Part shown: piece after piece, positions 1 through 6,994 of the stretch
Numbering within the stretch: the stretch's first letter is position 1
Layout of the letters: every line of letters begins with the position of its first letter
From: an uncultured Lachnospiraceae bacterium
Lineage (GTDB): Bacteria; Bacillota; Clostridia; Lachnospirales; Lachnospiraceae
Direction of reading: 5' to 3'
Assembly: GCA_910585765.1 (NCBI GenBank)
Contig: CAJUES010000075.1
Coordinates: 1-14,121, forward strand
DNA: 14,121 bases
Notes under the pieces: generated by a model
What the model was told of the DNA's origin: nothing
The model's database searches: none
The model's input: the letters and a program-made list of their open reading frames with translations, nothing else
Position numbers and translations under genes: made by a program

Positions 1-20
1 TACACTATATCGCATACGAC

Positions 21-53
21 AAATGCTTGCCGCAGATTGCCCGGAAAGCATTT
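21..53. terminator. Imperfect hairpin with short T-run, possible terminator of the upstream gene
   Basis: The left arm AAATGCTT (21-28) pairs perfectly with AAGCATTT (46-53). After one G/A mismatch the stem continues with CCG (30-32) against CGG (42-44), leaving a 9-base loop. The right arm runs into a T-run at 51-55. The shape resembles a weak rho-independent terminator reading left to right and lies just before the promoter proposed for asnB, so it could close the preceding transcription unit. The T-tract is short and the outer stem AT-rich, so it could equally be an operator or chance. Confidence 0.3.
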
Positions 54-66
54 TTCAAACACGCTC

Positions 67-95
67 TAGCAATTACAAAAAAATTATGGTATTAT
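67..95 (+). promoter_or_regulatory. Candidate extended -10 promoter for the asnB group
   Basis: TATTAT at 90-95 is a close match to the -10 consensus and is preceded by TGG (87-89), giving an extended -10 (TGnTATTAT). The hexamer 17 bases upstream, TAGCAA (67-72), is a poor -35, which is common for extended -10 promoters. The surrounding DNA is AT-rich compared with the genes. Transcription would start near 102, leaving an untranslated leader of about 100 bases before the asnB start at 204. Confidence 0.45.
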
Positions 96-203
96 CGGTA
101 GAGAACATTACTGCGGAGAATGATGGAAATGCGGATGAGCGTTTATCGTTGCATGGATCGGTCATCGCGCTTTTATAGAGCTTATGGAGATGAGGTTGGG
201 CGT

Positions 204-2087
204 ATGTGTGGAATAGCAGGTTTTTGCAGCAGTCCTGCGAACTGGAGAGAAAATATCGAGCGGATGAACAGGCGGATGTACCACAGGGGACCGGACGGCG
301 GCGGTGTCTGGGCGAGCAGCGATGCCGGCGTTGTGCTGGGACACCGCCGGCTCTCGATCGTGGATCTGTCCGAAAACGGCGCGCAGCCGATGTGCTCGGC
401 ATCCGGCAGGTACGTGTGCGCGTTCAACGGCGAAATATACAATTACCGCAGGCTGCGGGACAAGCTGCTAAAGGAAAAAAAGGTCGCGGCTTTCCGGGGA
501 ACCTCCGACACGGAAGTCCTGATCGAGGCGGTCGAGGCGTACGGCGTGGAGGAGACCATCAGGCACTGCAAGGGCATGTTTGCCATGGCACTGTTTGACA
601 GACAGACAGGGAAGCTGACGCTCATCCGGGACAGGATCGGTGAGAAACCATTGTACTATGGATTCGTAAACGGCCATTTCGCCTTCGCCTCGGATATCGG
701 CAGCATCAGCGTGATGGACGGTTTTGACAATCCGATCGATGAGAGGGTGCTGCAGCTGTATTTCATACACGGATATATTCCCGCGCCCTATTCCATCTAC
801 AAGGATATCTACAAGCTCGACGCGGGGTGTATGCTCGAGCTCGACGCGCCGTACAGGGAACCCAGGGTCAGCGCTTACTGGTCCGTGCGCGAGGCGGCGA
901 AGTACGGCCAGGCGCATCCGTTCCGGGGGAGCAGGCAGGAGGCGGCAGACGAGCTCGAGCGCCTTTTAAAGGCGTCTGTCAGGGAACAGATGGTGGCGGA
1001 TGTCCCGGTCGGGGCATTTCTGTCGGCAGGGATCGACAGCAGCACGGTCGTGGCGCTGATGCAGGCGCAGTCACAGCAGAAAGTCAGAAGTTTTACGATC
1101 GGGATGGACGACACATCCTACAACGAGGCGGTCTACGCCAGGGAGATAGCGCGGCATCTCGGGACGGAGCACACGGAACTCTACATCACGGCGGCTGATG
1201 CCAGGGAGGTGATCCCAAAACTCTCCTGGATCTTCGGGGAACCGTTTGCGGACTCCTCCCAGATACCGACCTATCTGGTGAGCAGGATGACGAGGGAGCA
1301 TGTCACGGTCTCCCTGAGCGGCGACGGGGGGGACGAGCTGTTCTGCGGGTACACGTCCTACGATTCGATAGACCGGATCTGGGGCAAGATGAAGCGCTGT
1401 CCCTATGGCATCCGCAGGATTGCCGGCAGCCTGCTGGTCGGCAATCCGCTGATCAGAAACAACCGGATCCTGCAGACGAAGGCGTATCTTCTGGGGGCGA
1501 AGAGCCCGGAGCATCTGTACGAGCTGTCCAATGCGCAGGAGGCGTCCAACCTGAGGATCGCGCTGGAGCCAACCGCGCATCCGTACAAGCATAACAGTTA
1601 TCCGTACGGGGCGCTGCGAGATCCGCAGAACAGCGTCATGCTGATGGATATGGAGGTCTACCACCCGGATGACATCCTTGTCAAGGTCGACCGCGCCGCC
1701 ATGGCGGTATCGCTCGAGACGAGGGTGCCGATGCTGGACAAGGACGTCGTCGAGTTCGCGTGGACGATACCGATGGCGTATAAAAAACAAGGAACAGAGG
1801 GAAAACTGGTCTTAAAGGATGTGCTGTATCGGTATGTTCCGCGGGAGATGATGGACAGGCCGAAGAAGGGCTTTTCGATCCCTGTCACGCAGTGGCTTCG
1901 CGAACCCGGGCTTCGGGAGTGGGCGGAGTCTCTGCTGGACAGCAGCCTGATCAGGCAGCAGGGCATCTTAAATGCCGATGTGGTGGGGCGGATCTGGAGA
2001 GACTTTACAGAAAACGGAAACTGGCGGATACAGATATGGTATATCCTGATGTTTCAGAGCTGGATGTGTGAGAGGAGAGGACAATGA
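204..2087 (+). CDS. asnB: Asparagine synthase (glutamine-hydrolysing)
   Basis: A 627-residue cytoplasmic enzyme, the usual AsnB length. It transfers ammonia from glutamine to a carboxylate activated by ATP. The start at 204 is set by the protein beginning Met-Cys-Gly-Ile-Ala-Gly-Phe: Cys2 becomes the N-terminal glutaminase nucleophile after Met removal. GGAGATGAGG at 186-195 lies 8 bases upstream. An in-frame ATG at 120 would bury that cysteine and is rejected. Glutaminase signatures are HRGPD (27-31) and NGEIYNY (75-81). The synthetase half has the PP-loop SAGIDSS (274-280, the SAG variant of SGG) and SGDGGDE (372-378), followed by a KVDRAAM segment. It is the first gene after the putative promoter and overlaps the UbiA gene by 4 bases (ATGA). 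Inside a glycan locus it may amidate a sugar acid rather than make free asparagine; sequence alone cannot decide. Confidence 0.93.
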   Translation: MCGIAGFCSSPANWRENIERMNRRMYHRGPDGGGVWASSDAGVVLGHRRLSIVDLSENGAQPMCSASGRYVCAFNGEIYNYRRLRDKLLKEKKVAAFRGTSDTEVLIEAVEAYGVEETIRHCKGMFAMALFDRQTGKLTLIRDRIGEKPLYYGFVNGHFAFASDIGSISVMDGFDNPIDERVLQLYFIHGYIPAPYSIYKDIYKLDAGCMLELDAPYREPRVSAYWSVREAAKYGQAHPFRGSRQEAADELERLLKASVREQMVADVPVGAFLSAGIDSSTVVALMQAQSQQKVRSFTIGMDDTSYNEAVYAREIARHLGTEHTELYITAADAREVIPKLSWIFGEPFADSSQIPTYLVSRMTREHVTVSLSGDGGDELFCGYTSYDSIDRIWGKMKRCPYGIRRIAGSLLVGNPLIRNNRILQTKAYLLGAKSPEHLYELSNAQEASNLRIALEPTAHPYKHNSYPYGALRDPQNSVMLMDMEVYHPDDILVKVDRAAMAVSLETRVPMLDKDVVEFAWTIPMAYKKQGTEGKLVLKDVLYRYVPREMMDRPKKGFSIPVTQWLREPGLREWAESLLDSSLIRQQGILNADVVGRIWRDFTENGNWRIQIWYILMFQSWMCERRGQ

Positions 2088-3058
2088 GTAAACAGGAGAA
2101 CGGGGATCAGAAGGCAGCGCCGGTCAGTGCATATATCAAAATCGCACGGCCGGATCACTGGGTGAAGAATGTGTTCATCGTGCCGGGGCTTGTCCTTGCG
2201 CTGATCCTGATCGATATGCCCGACGATTGGGGAAGCTTTCTATTGAAGTTTGCGGCGGGTTTCTTTGCGACCTGCTTTGTCGCCTCGGCAAATTATGTGA
2301 TCAACGAGTGGCTCGACGCGGAGTTTGACAGGTTTCATCCCACCAAGAAAAACCGACCCGTGGTCAGCCAGAACATGCGATTTTTGCTGGTCATGGCAGA
2401 GTATGCTGTCTGCGCCGTGCTCGGGATCGGGCTTTCGATCGCCGTGAATGTCCCCTTTCTGCTGACGGAGGTGTGGCTGCTTGTCATGGGGATCCTGTAC
2501 AATGTAAAGCCGATACGGACAAAGGATGTCGTGTACCTCGATGTGCTCTCGGAGTCCGTCAACAACATGATCCGTCTGCTGCTCGGGTGGTTCATCGTGT
2601 GTGAGGATGTCTACCCGCCCTCGAGCATCCTGGTCGGCTACTGGATGGCAGGGGCGTTTCTGATGGCGGTGAAGCGCTATGCGGAGTACCGCATGATCGG
2701 CGATCCGAAACTTGCAGGCTCCTACCGCAGGTCTTTTGCCAAATACACGGAGGCGTCTCTTCTGTGTTCCTCCTTCTTTTATGCGCTGTGCGCGACGTTC
2801 CTGATCGGGATCTTCCTGTTGAAATACAGGATCGAGTATGTTGTGGCAATGCCGTTTTTATTCCTGCTGTTCTGCTACTATCTCTATATCGCGCACAAGC
2901 CCGACTCGGCAGCGCAGAAGCCGGAGAAGCTCTTCCGCGAGAAGAAGCTGATGATACTGGTGGGGGTGATCGCGGTGCTGTTTGTGGTGCTCACGGTTGT
3001 GGATATCCCCGTCATGGAGATGTGGGAGACGGCATTCTTTATCCCGACGCGCAGATAG
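2084..3058 (+). CDS. UbiA-family prenyltransferase, polyprenyl-phosphate phosphoribosyltransferase-like
   Basis: A 324-residue polytopic membrane protein of the UbiA superfamily. It most resembles decaprenyl-phosphate phosphoribosyltransferases (mycobacterial Rv3806c type), which join polyprenyl phosphate to PRPP. Visible signatures are ARPDHWVKN (21-29); the first metal/diphosphate motif as N74-E-W-L-D78-A-E-F-D82-R, then HPTKKNRP (85-92); the second conserved region YNVKPIRTKD (139-148) with following VYLDVLSES; and KRYAEY (197-202) with a downstream R-x(5)-Y pattern, both of which I associate with the phosphoribosyltransferase branch rather than ubiquinone or haem UbiA enzymes. The first Asp of the usual NDxxD motif is Glu75. 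It starts inside the asnB stop (ATGA) with GAGGAGAGG at 2072-2080, implying coupled translation. The HAD gene follows after 52 bases. Superfamily call is firm; exact substrate is inferred. Confidence 0.85.
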   Translation: MSKQENGDQKAAPVSAYIKIARPDHWVKNVFIVPGLVLALILIDMPDDWGSFLLKFAAGFFATCFVASANYVINEWLDAEFDRFHPTKKNRPVVSQNMRFLLVMAEYAVCAVLGIGLSIAVNVPFLLTEVWLLVMGILYNVKPIRTKDVVYLDVLSESVNNMIRLLLGWFIVCEDVYPPSSILVGYWMAGAFLMAVKRYAEYRMIGDPKLAGSYRRSFAKYTEASLLCSSFFYALCATFLIGIFLLKYRIEYVVAMPFLFLLFCYYLYIAHKPDSAAQKPEKLFREKKLMILVGVIAVLFVVLTVVDIPVMEMWETAFFIPTRR

Positions 3059-3110
3059 GCTGCAGGATTTTGCCGGATATGGGGCGGACAACGCCCGGGG
3101 GGAGGTGGAT

Positions 3111-3818
3111 ATGGACCAGCTGAATATGAGAAAGAAAAGCCTGTACGAGTACCGGGTGGTGATCTTTGACCTGGATGGCACACTGTACTATCAGAGACCA
3201 TTCCGGCTGCGCATGCTCCGGCATCTGGCGGGGTATGTCATGGCGCATCCCCTGCGGTTCAGGGATCTCCTGATCATCAAAACGTACCGGAGCGTGCGGG
3301 AGCGATGGGAGGACTGTGAGCGGGAATGCGAAAAGGATCCCGGATATGCAAAGCTCGGACTGGACGACAGGCAGTACCGGTATGTGGCGGATCGGATGAA
3401 AACGGATCCCGCCAGGGTGAAGAGGGCGACAGATCACTTTATGCTGGAGATGCCGCTCCGCTTTCTTGCGTCATACCGGGATGAGATCCTTGCGGGGGCG
3501 GTCGACAGGCTCCGTGAAAAAAACATAACAGTGGTTATATATTCGGATTATCCGGTGGAAAACAAATTGAGGGCGCTCGGGATCAGGGCAGACGCCTGTT
3601 ATACATCGGCGGATGCGCGCATCGGCAGCATGAAACCGGATCCCAAGGGAATCGCCGTGATCCTGGAGGATCTCGGGTGTCCGGCTTCGGAGGCGCTGAT
3701 GATCGGCGACCGGTATGAGAAGGACGGACTTGCCGCCGCGGGCTGCCAGGTCGACTATATCATCGTGGGCAAGAGCAGAAAAAAGCGGGCTGACATACAT
3801 GCCCATATCCGGGCGTGA
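3111..3818 (+). CDS. HAD-superfamily phosphatase
   Basis: A 235-residue soluble hydrolase with all four HAD motifs: D20-L-D22-G-T (nucleophile and acid/base), S145 in VVIYSDYP, K175 in MKPDP, and GDRYEKD (199-205) for Mg2+. Residues about 30-135 form a helical C1-type cap. The start at 3111 has GGAGG at 3101-3105. The open frame extends upstream to 2982 but that part overlaps the UbiA gene in another frame and looks non-coding. A GC-rich 5-bp hairpin (3082-3086 with 3092-3096) lies just before the ribosome binding site. By position it may dephosphorylate the polyprenyl-phosphoryl-phosphoribose made by the UbiA neighbour, a step given to an unrelated PAP2 protein in mycobacteria. That role is inference; HAD specificity cannot be read from motifs. 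Confidence 0.85.
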   Translation: MDQLNMRKKSLYEYRVVIFDLDGTLYYQRPFRLRMLRHLAGYVMAHPLRFRDLLIIKTYRSVRERWEDCERECEKDPGYAKLGLDDRQYRYVADRMKTDPARVKRATDHFMLEMPLRFLASYRDEILAGAVDRLREKNITVVIYSDYPVENKLRALGIRADACYTSADARIGSMKPDPKGIAVILEDLGCPASEALMIGDRYEKDGLAAAGCQVDYIIVGKSRKKRADIHAHIRA

Positions 3819-3823
3819 CCGCA

Positions 3824-5002
3824 TCAGCTGCGCCGCAGCCTGCGGTCGATCCGCGAGAGCACCTTCTCGACAGCCACGCCCATCGCGTAGATGATCAGGA
3901 CGGAGGGCAGAAACACCAGCCCATAGAGCAGCAGGTCATTGTAAGTCCTGCCATTCTGTGTCAGTAGGGCGGTCAGCGCTTTCATGCCATACCAGCTGAC
4001 CAGGGAGTGTGCAAGGTACATGCCATAGGAATGCTGACCGCAGCTGGCAAGGAAGCGGCTTACAGGGGAGGTGAGCCGCTTCCTTTTATGCACTCGGGCG
4101 CTTTCGCCACGCTTTTCGATGCGGATCAGCGCTGCGGCAAGTCCGTACGCGGCAAGCCCGGCAAGCGATGGGATCACGGCGTAGATCAGCGGCATGGGCG
4201 GGTACAGGAACAGCGCTGCACAGAAAGCGGCGGAGACGGCAGACAGCGCGGCGTACACTGCGGGGGGGCATGGATTTTTTCGGGGCGCATTCGGGTGCAT
4301 ATGCTGGAAAAACAGCAGGATGCCCAGGCTGAAACAGGGGAGCTGGTTGGTGAAAAAGTAGTACAGGAAGGTGTTGTTGCCCAGGGGCAGTTTTTCCTTT
4401 GCCGCGCACGCGGATACAAAGTGCAGCAGCGGTATGTTCAGGATGAGAAGCAGCGCAGGGATGCCTGCCATGCACGCGGATAGGCAGCCAGGACGGAGAC
4501 TGGCATTGCGCAGCCTCTGAAACACTGCGTACAAGGGCGGGAATGCGATGTAGAGCAGGAAGGCGGTTCCGATGTACCAGCCGCCGGGGAACACATTGTT
4601 GACGGCGCCGGGGGAGAGTCCGTGCAGAAAAAGTATGTTTACCAGCAGGGCGCGCGGTTCCCTGTTCATGATAAATCCGGGAGAAAGGTGCAGAACATCC
4701 ATGAGCAGTATGTTCAGCGTCAGATTGACGATCATAAAGAACAGAAAGCCCGGCGCGAGCCTGAGATAGCGGCGCAGGAGGAAGCGCGGGATCCTGTCCC
4801 TGGAGGGATGCAGGTGCTGCCATGCATGGCAGAGTGAAAAACCCGACGCGAAAAAAAAGAGCTGACACCCCATCTGACCGAGATTGATGAGCTGGCGCAG
4901 CCCGGACATATCCTGCATGACAAAGTGCCGGTTGTGGACGGCGATGATCATGATGATGCCGATCCCTTTCAGGATGTCCAGTGATTTTGATTTTTGATCC
5001 AT
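3824..5002 (-). CDS. Acyltransferase family 3 (OafA/YrhL-like) membrane protein
   Basis: A 392-residue polytopic protein of the acyltransferase-3 family, which O-acylates extracytoplasmic sugars using acyl-CoA-derived groups. The N-terminus reads SLDILKGIGIIMIIAVHNRHF (residues 7-27), the family's first membrane segment with conserved His23. GCQLFFFASGFSL (45-57) and NNVFPGGWYIGTAFLLY (135-151) match its second and middle signature regions. About ten hydrophobic segments follow. There is no C-terminal SGNH domain, unlike many OafA proteins. The start at 5002 has AGGAGG 5 bases upstream. The frame stays open another 134 codons, but those are His-rich and low-complexity and lie beyond the ribosome binding site, so they are excluded. 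It is the only minus-strand gene: its stop is 5 bases from the HAD stop (convergent) and it diverges from the gene at 5259. Confidence 0.87.
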   Translation of the reverse strand: MDQKSKSLDILKGIGIIMIIAVHNRHFVMQDMSGLRQLINLGQMGCQLFFFASGFSLCHAWQHLHPSRDRIPRFLLRRYLRLAPGFLFFMIVNLTLNILLMDVLHLSPGFIMNREPRALLVNILFLHGLSPGAVNNVFPGGWYIGTAFLLYIAFPPLYAVFQRLRNASLRPGCLSACMAGIPALLLILNIPLLHFVSACAAKEKLPLGNNTFLYYFFTNQLPCFSLGILLFFQHMHPNAPRKNPCPPAVYAALSAVSAAFCAALFLYPPMPLIYAVIPSLAGLAAYGLAAALIRIEKRGESARVHKRKRLTSPVSRFLASCGQHSYGMYLAHSLVSWYGMKALTALLTQNGRTYNDLLLYGLVFLPSVLIIYAMGVAVEKVLSRIDRRLRRS

Positions 5003-5059
5003 GACCGCCTCCTGTGTGGCTGCCGTCACCGCTTTGGACGGATGCGTGCAGCATATGGC

Positions 5060-5158
5060 ATGCGCGACGAATGCATTGTGGTCGTGACTGTGACGGTCAT
5101 CATGATTGCGGCGTATGTCATTGTGTACATGCTTGTGTGCTTTTTTGTGTATAGTTGA
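5060..5158 (+). CDS. Possible tiny hydrophobic peptide or gene remnant (32 codons)
   Basis: In the gap between divergent genes, one plus-strand frame reads Met-Arg-Asp-Glu, then about 26 almost entirely hydrophobic residues (CIVVVTVTVIMIAAYVI and on, ending VCFFVYS), then TGA at 5156-5158. This is the profile of a single membrane helix. A second in-frame ATG lies at 5042. No convincing ribosome binding site precedes either start, so it may be the decayed C-terminus of a lost membrane protein or simply a Val-rich frame by chance. The His-rich minus-strand extension over the same bases is its antisense (GTG against CAC). Confidence 0.2.
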   Translation: MRDECIVVVTVTVIMIAAYVIVYMLVCFFVYS

Positions 5159-5177
5159 TAGTGTACCACGTTTTTTG

Positions 5178-5195
5178 AAATTGTTACAGCAATTT
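5178..5195. promoter_or_regulatory. Operator-like inverted repeat in the divergent gap
   Basis: AAATTG (5178-5183) and CAATTT (5190-5195) are perfect inverted arms separated by TTACAG. This size and spacing suits a dimeric helix-turn-helix regulator. It lies upstream of two TATATT hexamers (5208-5213 and 5215-5220) that could serve as -10 elements for the gene at 5259; no good -35 is visible at normal spacing. The local sequence is strongly AT-rich, which raises the chance of a fortuitous repeat. Confidence 0.3.
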
Positions 5196-5227
5196 ATGCG
5201 ATGTTTGTATATTTTATATTTGGATAT

Positions 5228-5237
5228 TGATCGATCA
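5228..5237. promoter_or_regulatory. Perfect 10-bp palindrome TGATCGATCA upstream of the 5259 gene
   Basis: The palindrome sits 11 bases before the GGAGG ribosome binding site (5249-5253) of the membrane-protein gene and just downstream of the possible -10 hexamers. A protein bound here could block transcription or early elongation. It contains two GATC sites. It may be chance. Confidence 0.22.
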
Positions 5238-5258
5238 TACATATTTCTGGAGGGTGAA

Positions 5259-6992
5259 ATGATTTCTGTATTGTTAAACTGGTTGTATATTGCGGTGACT
5301 TCTTTTCTGACAGGATTCGGGCTGTGCGCGCTGGTGCGCAGAATGGTGGGCTGCCGCGTGCGGGATATCGGGTGCATCATGGCGATGGGGCTGATGGCGG
5401 TCACTGTGTACGCGCAGGTGTTCAGTCTGTTCGGCGGAGTGGGCGCCGCCGCGAATCTCGTGCTCGCCGCCGTGTGTCTGGCGGTGGCAGCGGCAGGAAG
5501 GCGTCAGATCGCAGCGCTGCTGTCGGAGGCGTGGGCGGACAAGGGGGCGGTGTGGAAGGCCGTCATGGCACTGAGTGTCGTGATCTGGTGCTTCTGCACA
5601 TCCCGGGGATATATGCACTATGACTCCGACCTCTATCACGCGCAGAGCATCCGGTGGATCGAGGAGTACGGTGTCGTGAAGGGGCTTGGCAATATCCATG
5701 TGCGGTTCGCCTACAACAGTTCGTTCTTTGCGCTGTCGGCACTCTACAGCATGAAGTTTCTGACGGGGCACTCACTCCATGCGGTCAACGGCTTCGTGGC
5801 GCTACTGCTCTGGGCGAAGGTACTGCCGCTCTTTTCCAGGGGGAGGAAGGGGGACGGCAGGACGCTGGTGACGCGCTTTGCAAGGCTTGGGGCGTTCTAC
5901 TATCTGACGGTCATCTACAGTGATGTCGTGTCCCCTGCGTCGGACTATGTGATCATGTGCGTGGTGTTTTTTATCGTCATAAAATGGCTTGAACTGTTGG
6001 AGCGGGAGGAGGACAGCGCCGCGCCGTACGCGTTGCTGTGCGTTGCCGGCGTGTACGCCGTGTCTTTGAAACTGACAGCCGGGCTGATCCTGATCCTGAC
6101 GGCAAAACCGCTCCTGATGCTGGTCAGGGAGAGGAGATGGCGCGACATCGGCGTCTATCTGGCGATGGGCGCTGTGACGATCGCACCGTGGTTTGCAAGG
6201 ACACTGCTCCTGTCAGGCTATCTGCTGTATCCGTTTCCGGCGCTTGACCTCTTCGGCGTGGACTGGAAGATGGATGCCGCGGCTGCGGCACTCGACGCGG
6301 CGGAGATCAAGACGTGGGGAAGGGGGCTCAACAACGCGGCGCTGGTGGAGCTGCCCATATCAGAGTGGTTCCCCGGCTGGTTTCAGGGGTCGCTGCCCGC
6401 GATCGGCAAACTGCTCGTTCTGGCGGACATGGTCTGTCTGCTGCTGTTTGTCATACTGCTGGTGAGGCGGCCTGGCAGGAGGAAGGGCGCGGGGACGAAC
6501 CGCCTTGCGGGCGGACAGCTTCTTGTGCTTGCCGCAGTGGCTGCATCGTACCTGTTCTGGCAGTTTTCGGCGCCGCTGCTGCGCTACGGGTACGCGTATG
6601 TGCTGCTTGTGGTCATGATCACAGCGGGAATAGCATGTGATATTTTATGTGATATTTTCATAAAATACTTTCATAAACGGCAAAAAAGAGATATGATAAG
6701 AAAGACGGCTGTTCTTCTGGGCGCATTTGCGCTGTGGGCTTTCTCGGCGGTCAAGCTGGTGTCGCTTGTGCGGTACTGCTGCGGCGAGGCGGCAAAACCG
6801 ATGTATGTGTGGCAGCAGGAGTATGGGAGCTATGCGCTGGAGTGCTATGAGGTGGAGGGCGTGACGTTCTATTACCCGGTGAGCGGTGACAGGACAGGGT
6901 ACGACGCTTTCCCGTCAATCCCCAGACAGATTCCGATCGCGATGCGGGGAGAATCCGTGGCGGAGGGCTTTCGGAGCCGTCAGGAGGAGTAA
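5259..6992 (+). CDS. Polytopic GT-C-like membrane protein (resembles LIC_10190 family)
   Basis: A 577-residue protein with many hydrophobic segments and a short hydrophilic tail. The ATG at 5259 has GGAGG at 5249-5253; an in-frame ATG at 5106 lacks one and would add a low-complexity leader. After about 115 residues comes YDSDLYHAQ (121-129) followed by GLGNIHVRFAYNSSFF (142-157), an acidic loop-1 arrangement like that of GT-C glycosyltransferases using polyprenyl-linked donors. The C-terminus carries GDRTGYDAFPSIP (543-555) and an RGESVAEGFR ending. From memory these blocks match proteins named LIC_10190 family membrane protein, found in polysaccharide loci of diverse bacteria; enzymatic activity is unproven as far as I know. 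It is the first gene of the second plus-strand series, so the promoter probably lies in 5160-5258. Residues about 459-485 are encoded by an unusually AT-rich patch. Confidence 0.72.
   Translation: MISVLLNWLYIAVTSFLTGFGLCALVRRMVGCRVRDIGCIMAMGLMAVTVYAQVFSLFGGVGAAANLVLAAVCLAVAAAGRRQIAALLSEAWADKGAVWKAVMALSVVIWCFCTSRGYMHYDSDLYHAQSIRWIEEYGVVKGLGNIHVRFAYNSSFFALSALYSMKFLTGHSLHAVNGFVALLLWAKVLPLFSRGRKGDGRTLVTRFARLGAFYYLTVIYSDVVSPASDYVIMCVVFFIVIKWLELLEREEDSAAPYALLCVAGVYAVSLKLTAGLILILTAKPLLMLVRERRWRDIGVYLAMGAVTIAPWFARTLLLSGYLLYPFPALDLFGVDWKMDAAAAALDAAEIKTWGRGLNNAALVELPISEWFPGWFQGSLPAIGKLLVLADMVCLLLFVILLVRRPGRRKGAGTNRLAGGQLLVLAAVAASYLFWQFSAPLLRYGYAYVLLVVMITAGIACDILCDIFIKYFHKRQKRDMIRKTAVLLGAFALWAFSAVKLVSLVRYCCGEAAKPMYVWQQEYGSYALECYEVEGVTFYYPVSGDRTGYDAFPSIPRQIPIAMRGESVAEGFRSRQEE
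6635..6677. repeat. AT-rich patch with tandem, direct and inverted repeats inside a gene
   Basis: ATGTGATATTTT occurs twice in exact tandem (6635-6646, 6647-6658) and in frame, giving Cys-Asp-Ile-Leu then Cys-Asp-Ile-Phe. TTTCATAAA occurs at 6656-6664 and 6669-6677. TATTTTATG (6641-6649) and CATAAAATA (6659-6667) are perfect 9-bp inverted arms around a 9-base loop. The patch stands out in a GC-rich gene and encodes a basic loop after a membrane segment. Replication slippage is the simplest explanation for the tandem copy. Confidence 0.6.
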
Positions 6993-6994
6993 AT

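Noticed and set aside
120..203. 28-codon in-frame extension of asnB starting at ATG 120
   Set aside because: It would place residues before the catalytic Cys2, which must become N-terminal, and the ATG at 204 has a good ribosome binding site.
2982..3110. 43-codon upstream extension of the HAD gene
   Set aside because: It overlaps the end of the UbiA gene in another frame, is Arg/Trp/Ser-rich, and the ATG at 3111 has GGAGG at suitable spacing just before the HAD motif I region.
3826..3847. Overlapping palindromes GCTGCGCCGCAGC and CCGCAGCCTGCGG near the convergent stops, considered as a bidirectional terminator
   Set aside because: Each has only a 1-base centre, there is no T-run on either side, and the bases encode the last residues of the acyltransferase.
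4007..4483. 158-codon plus-strand open frame inside the acyltransferase gene
   Set aside because: It is Gly/Arg-rich with no domain, antisense to a gene with clear acyltransferase-3 motifs.
5003..5404. 134-residue N-terminal extension of the minus-strand acyltransferase
   Set aside because: It is His-rich and low-complexity, overlaps the start of the divergent gene, and lies upstream of a strong AGGAGG next to ATG 5002, where the family's usual N-terminus begins.
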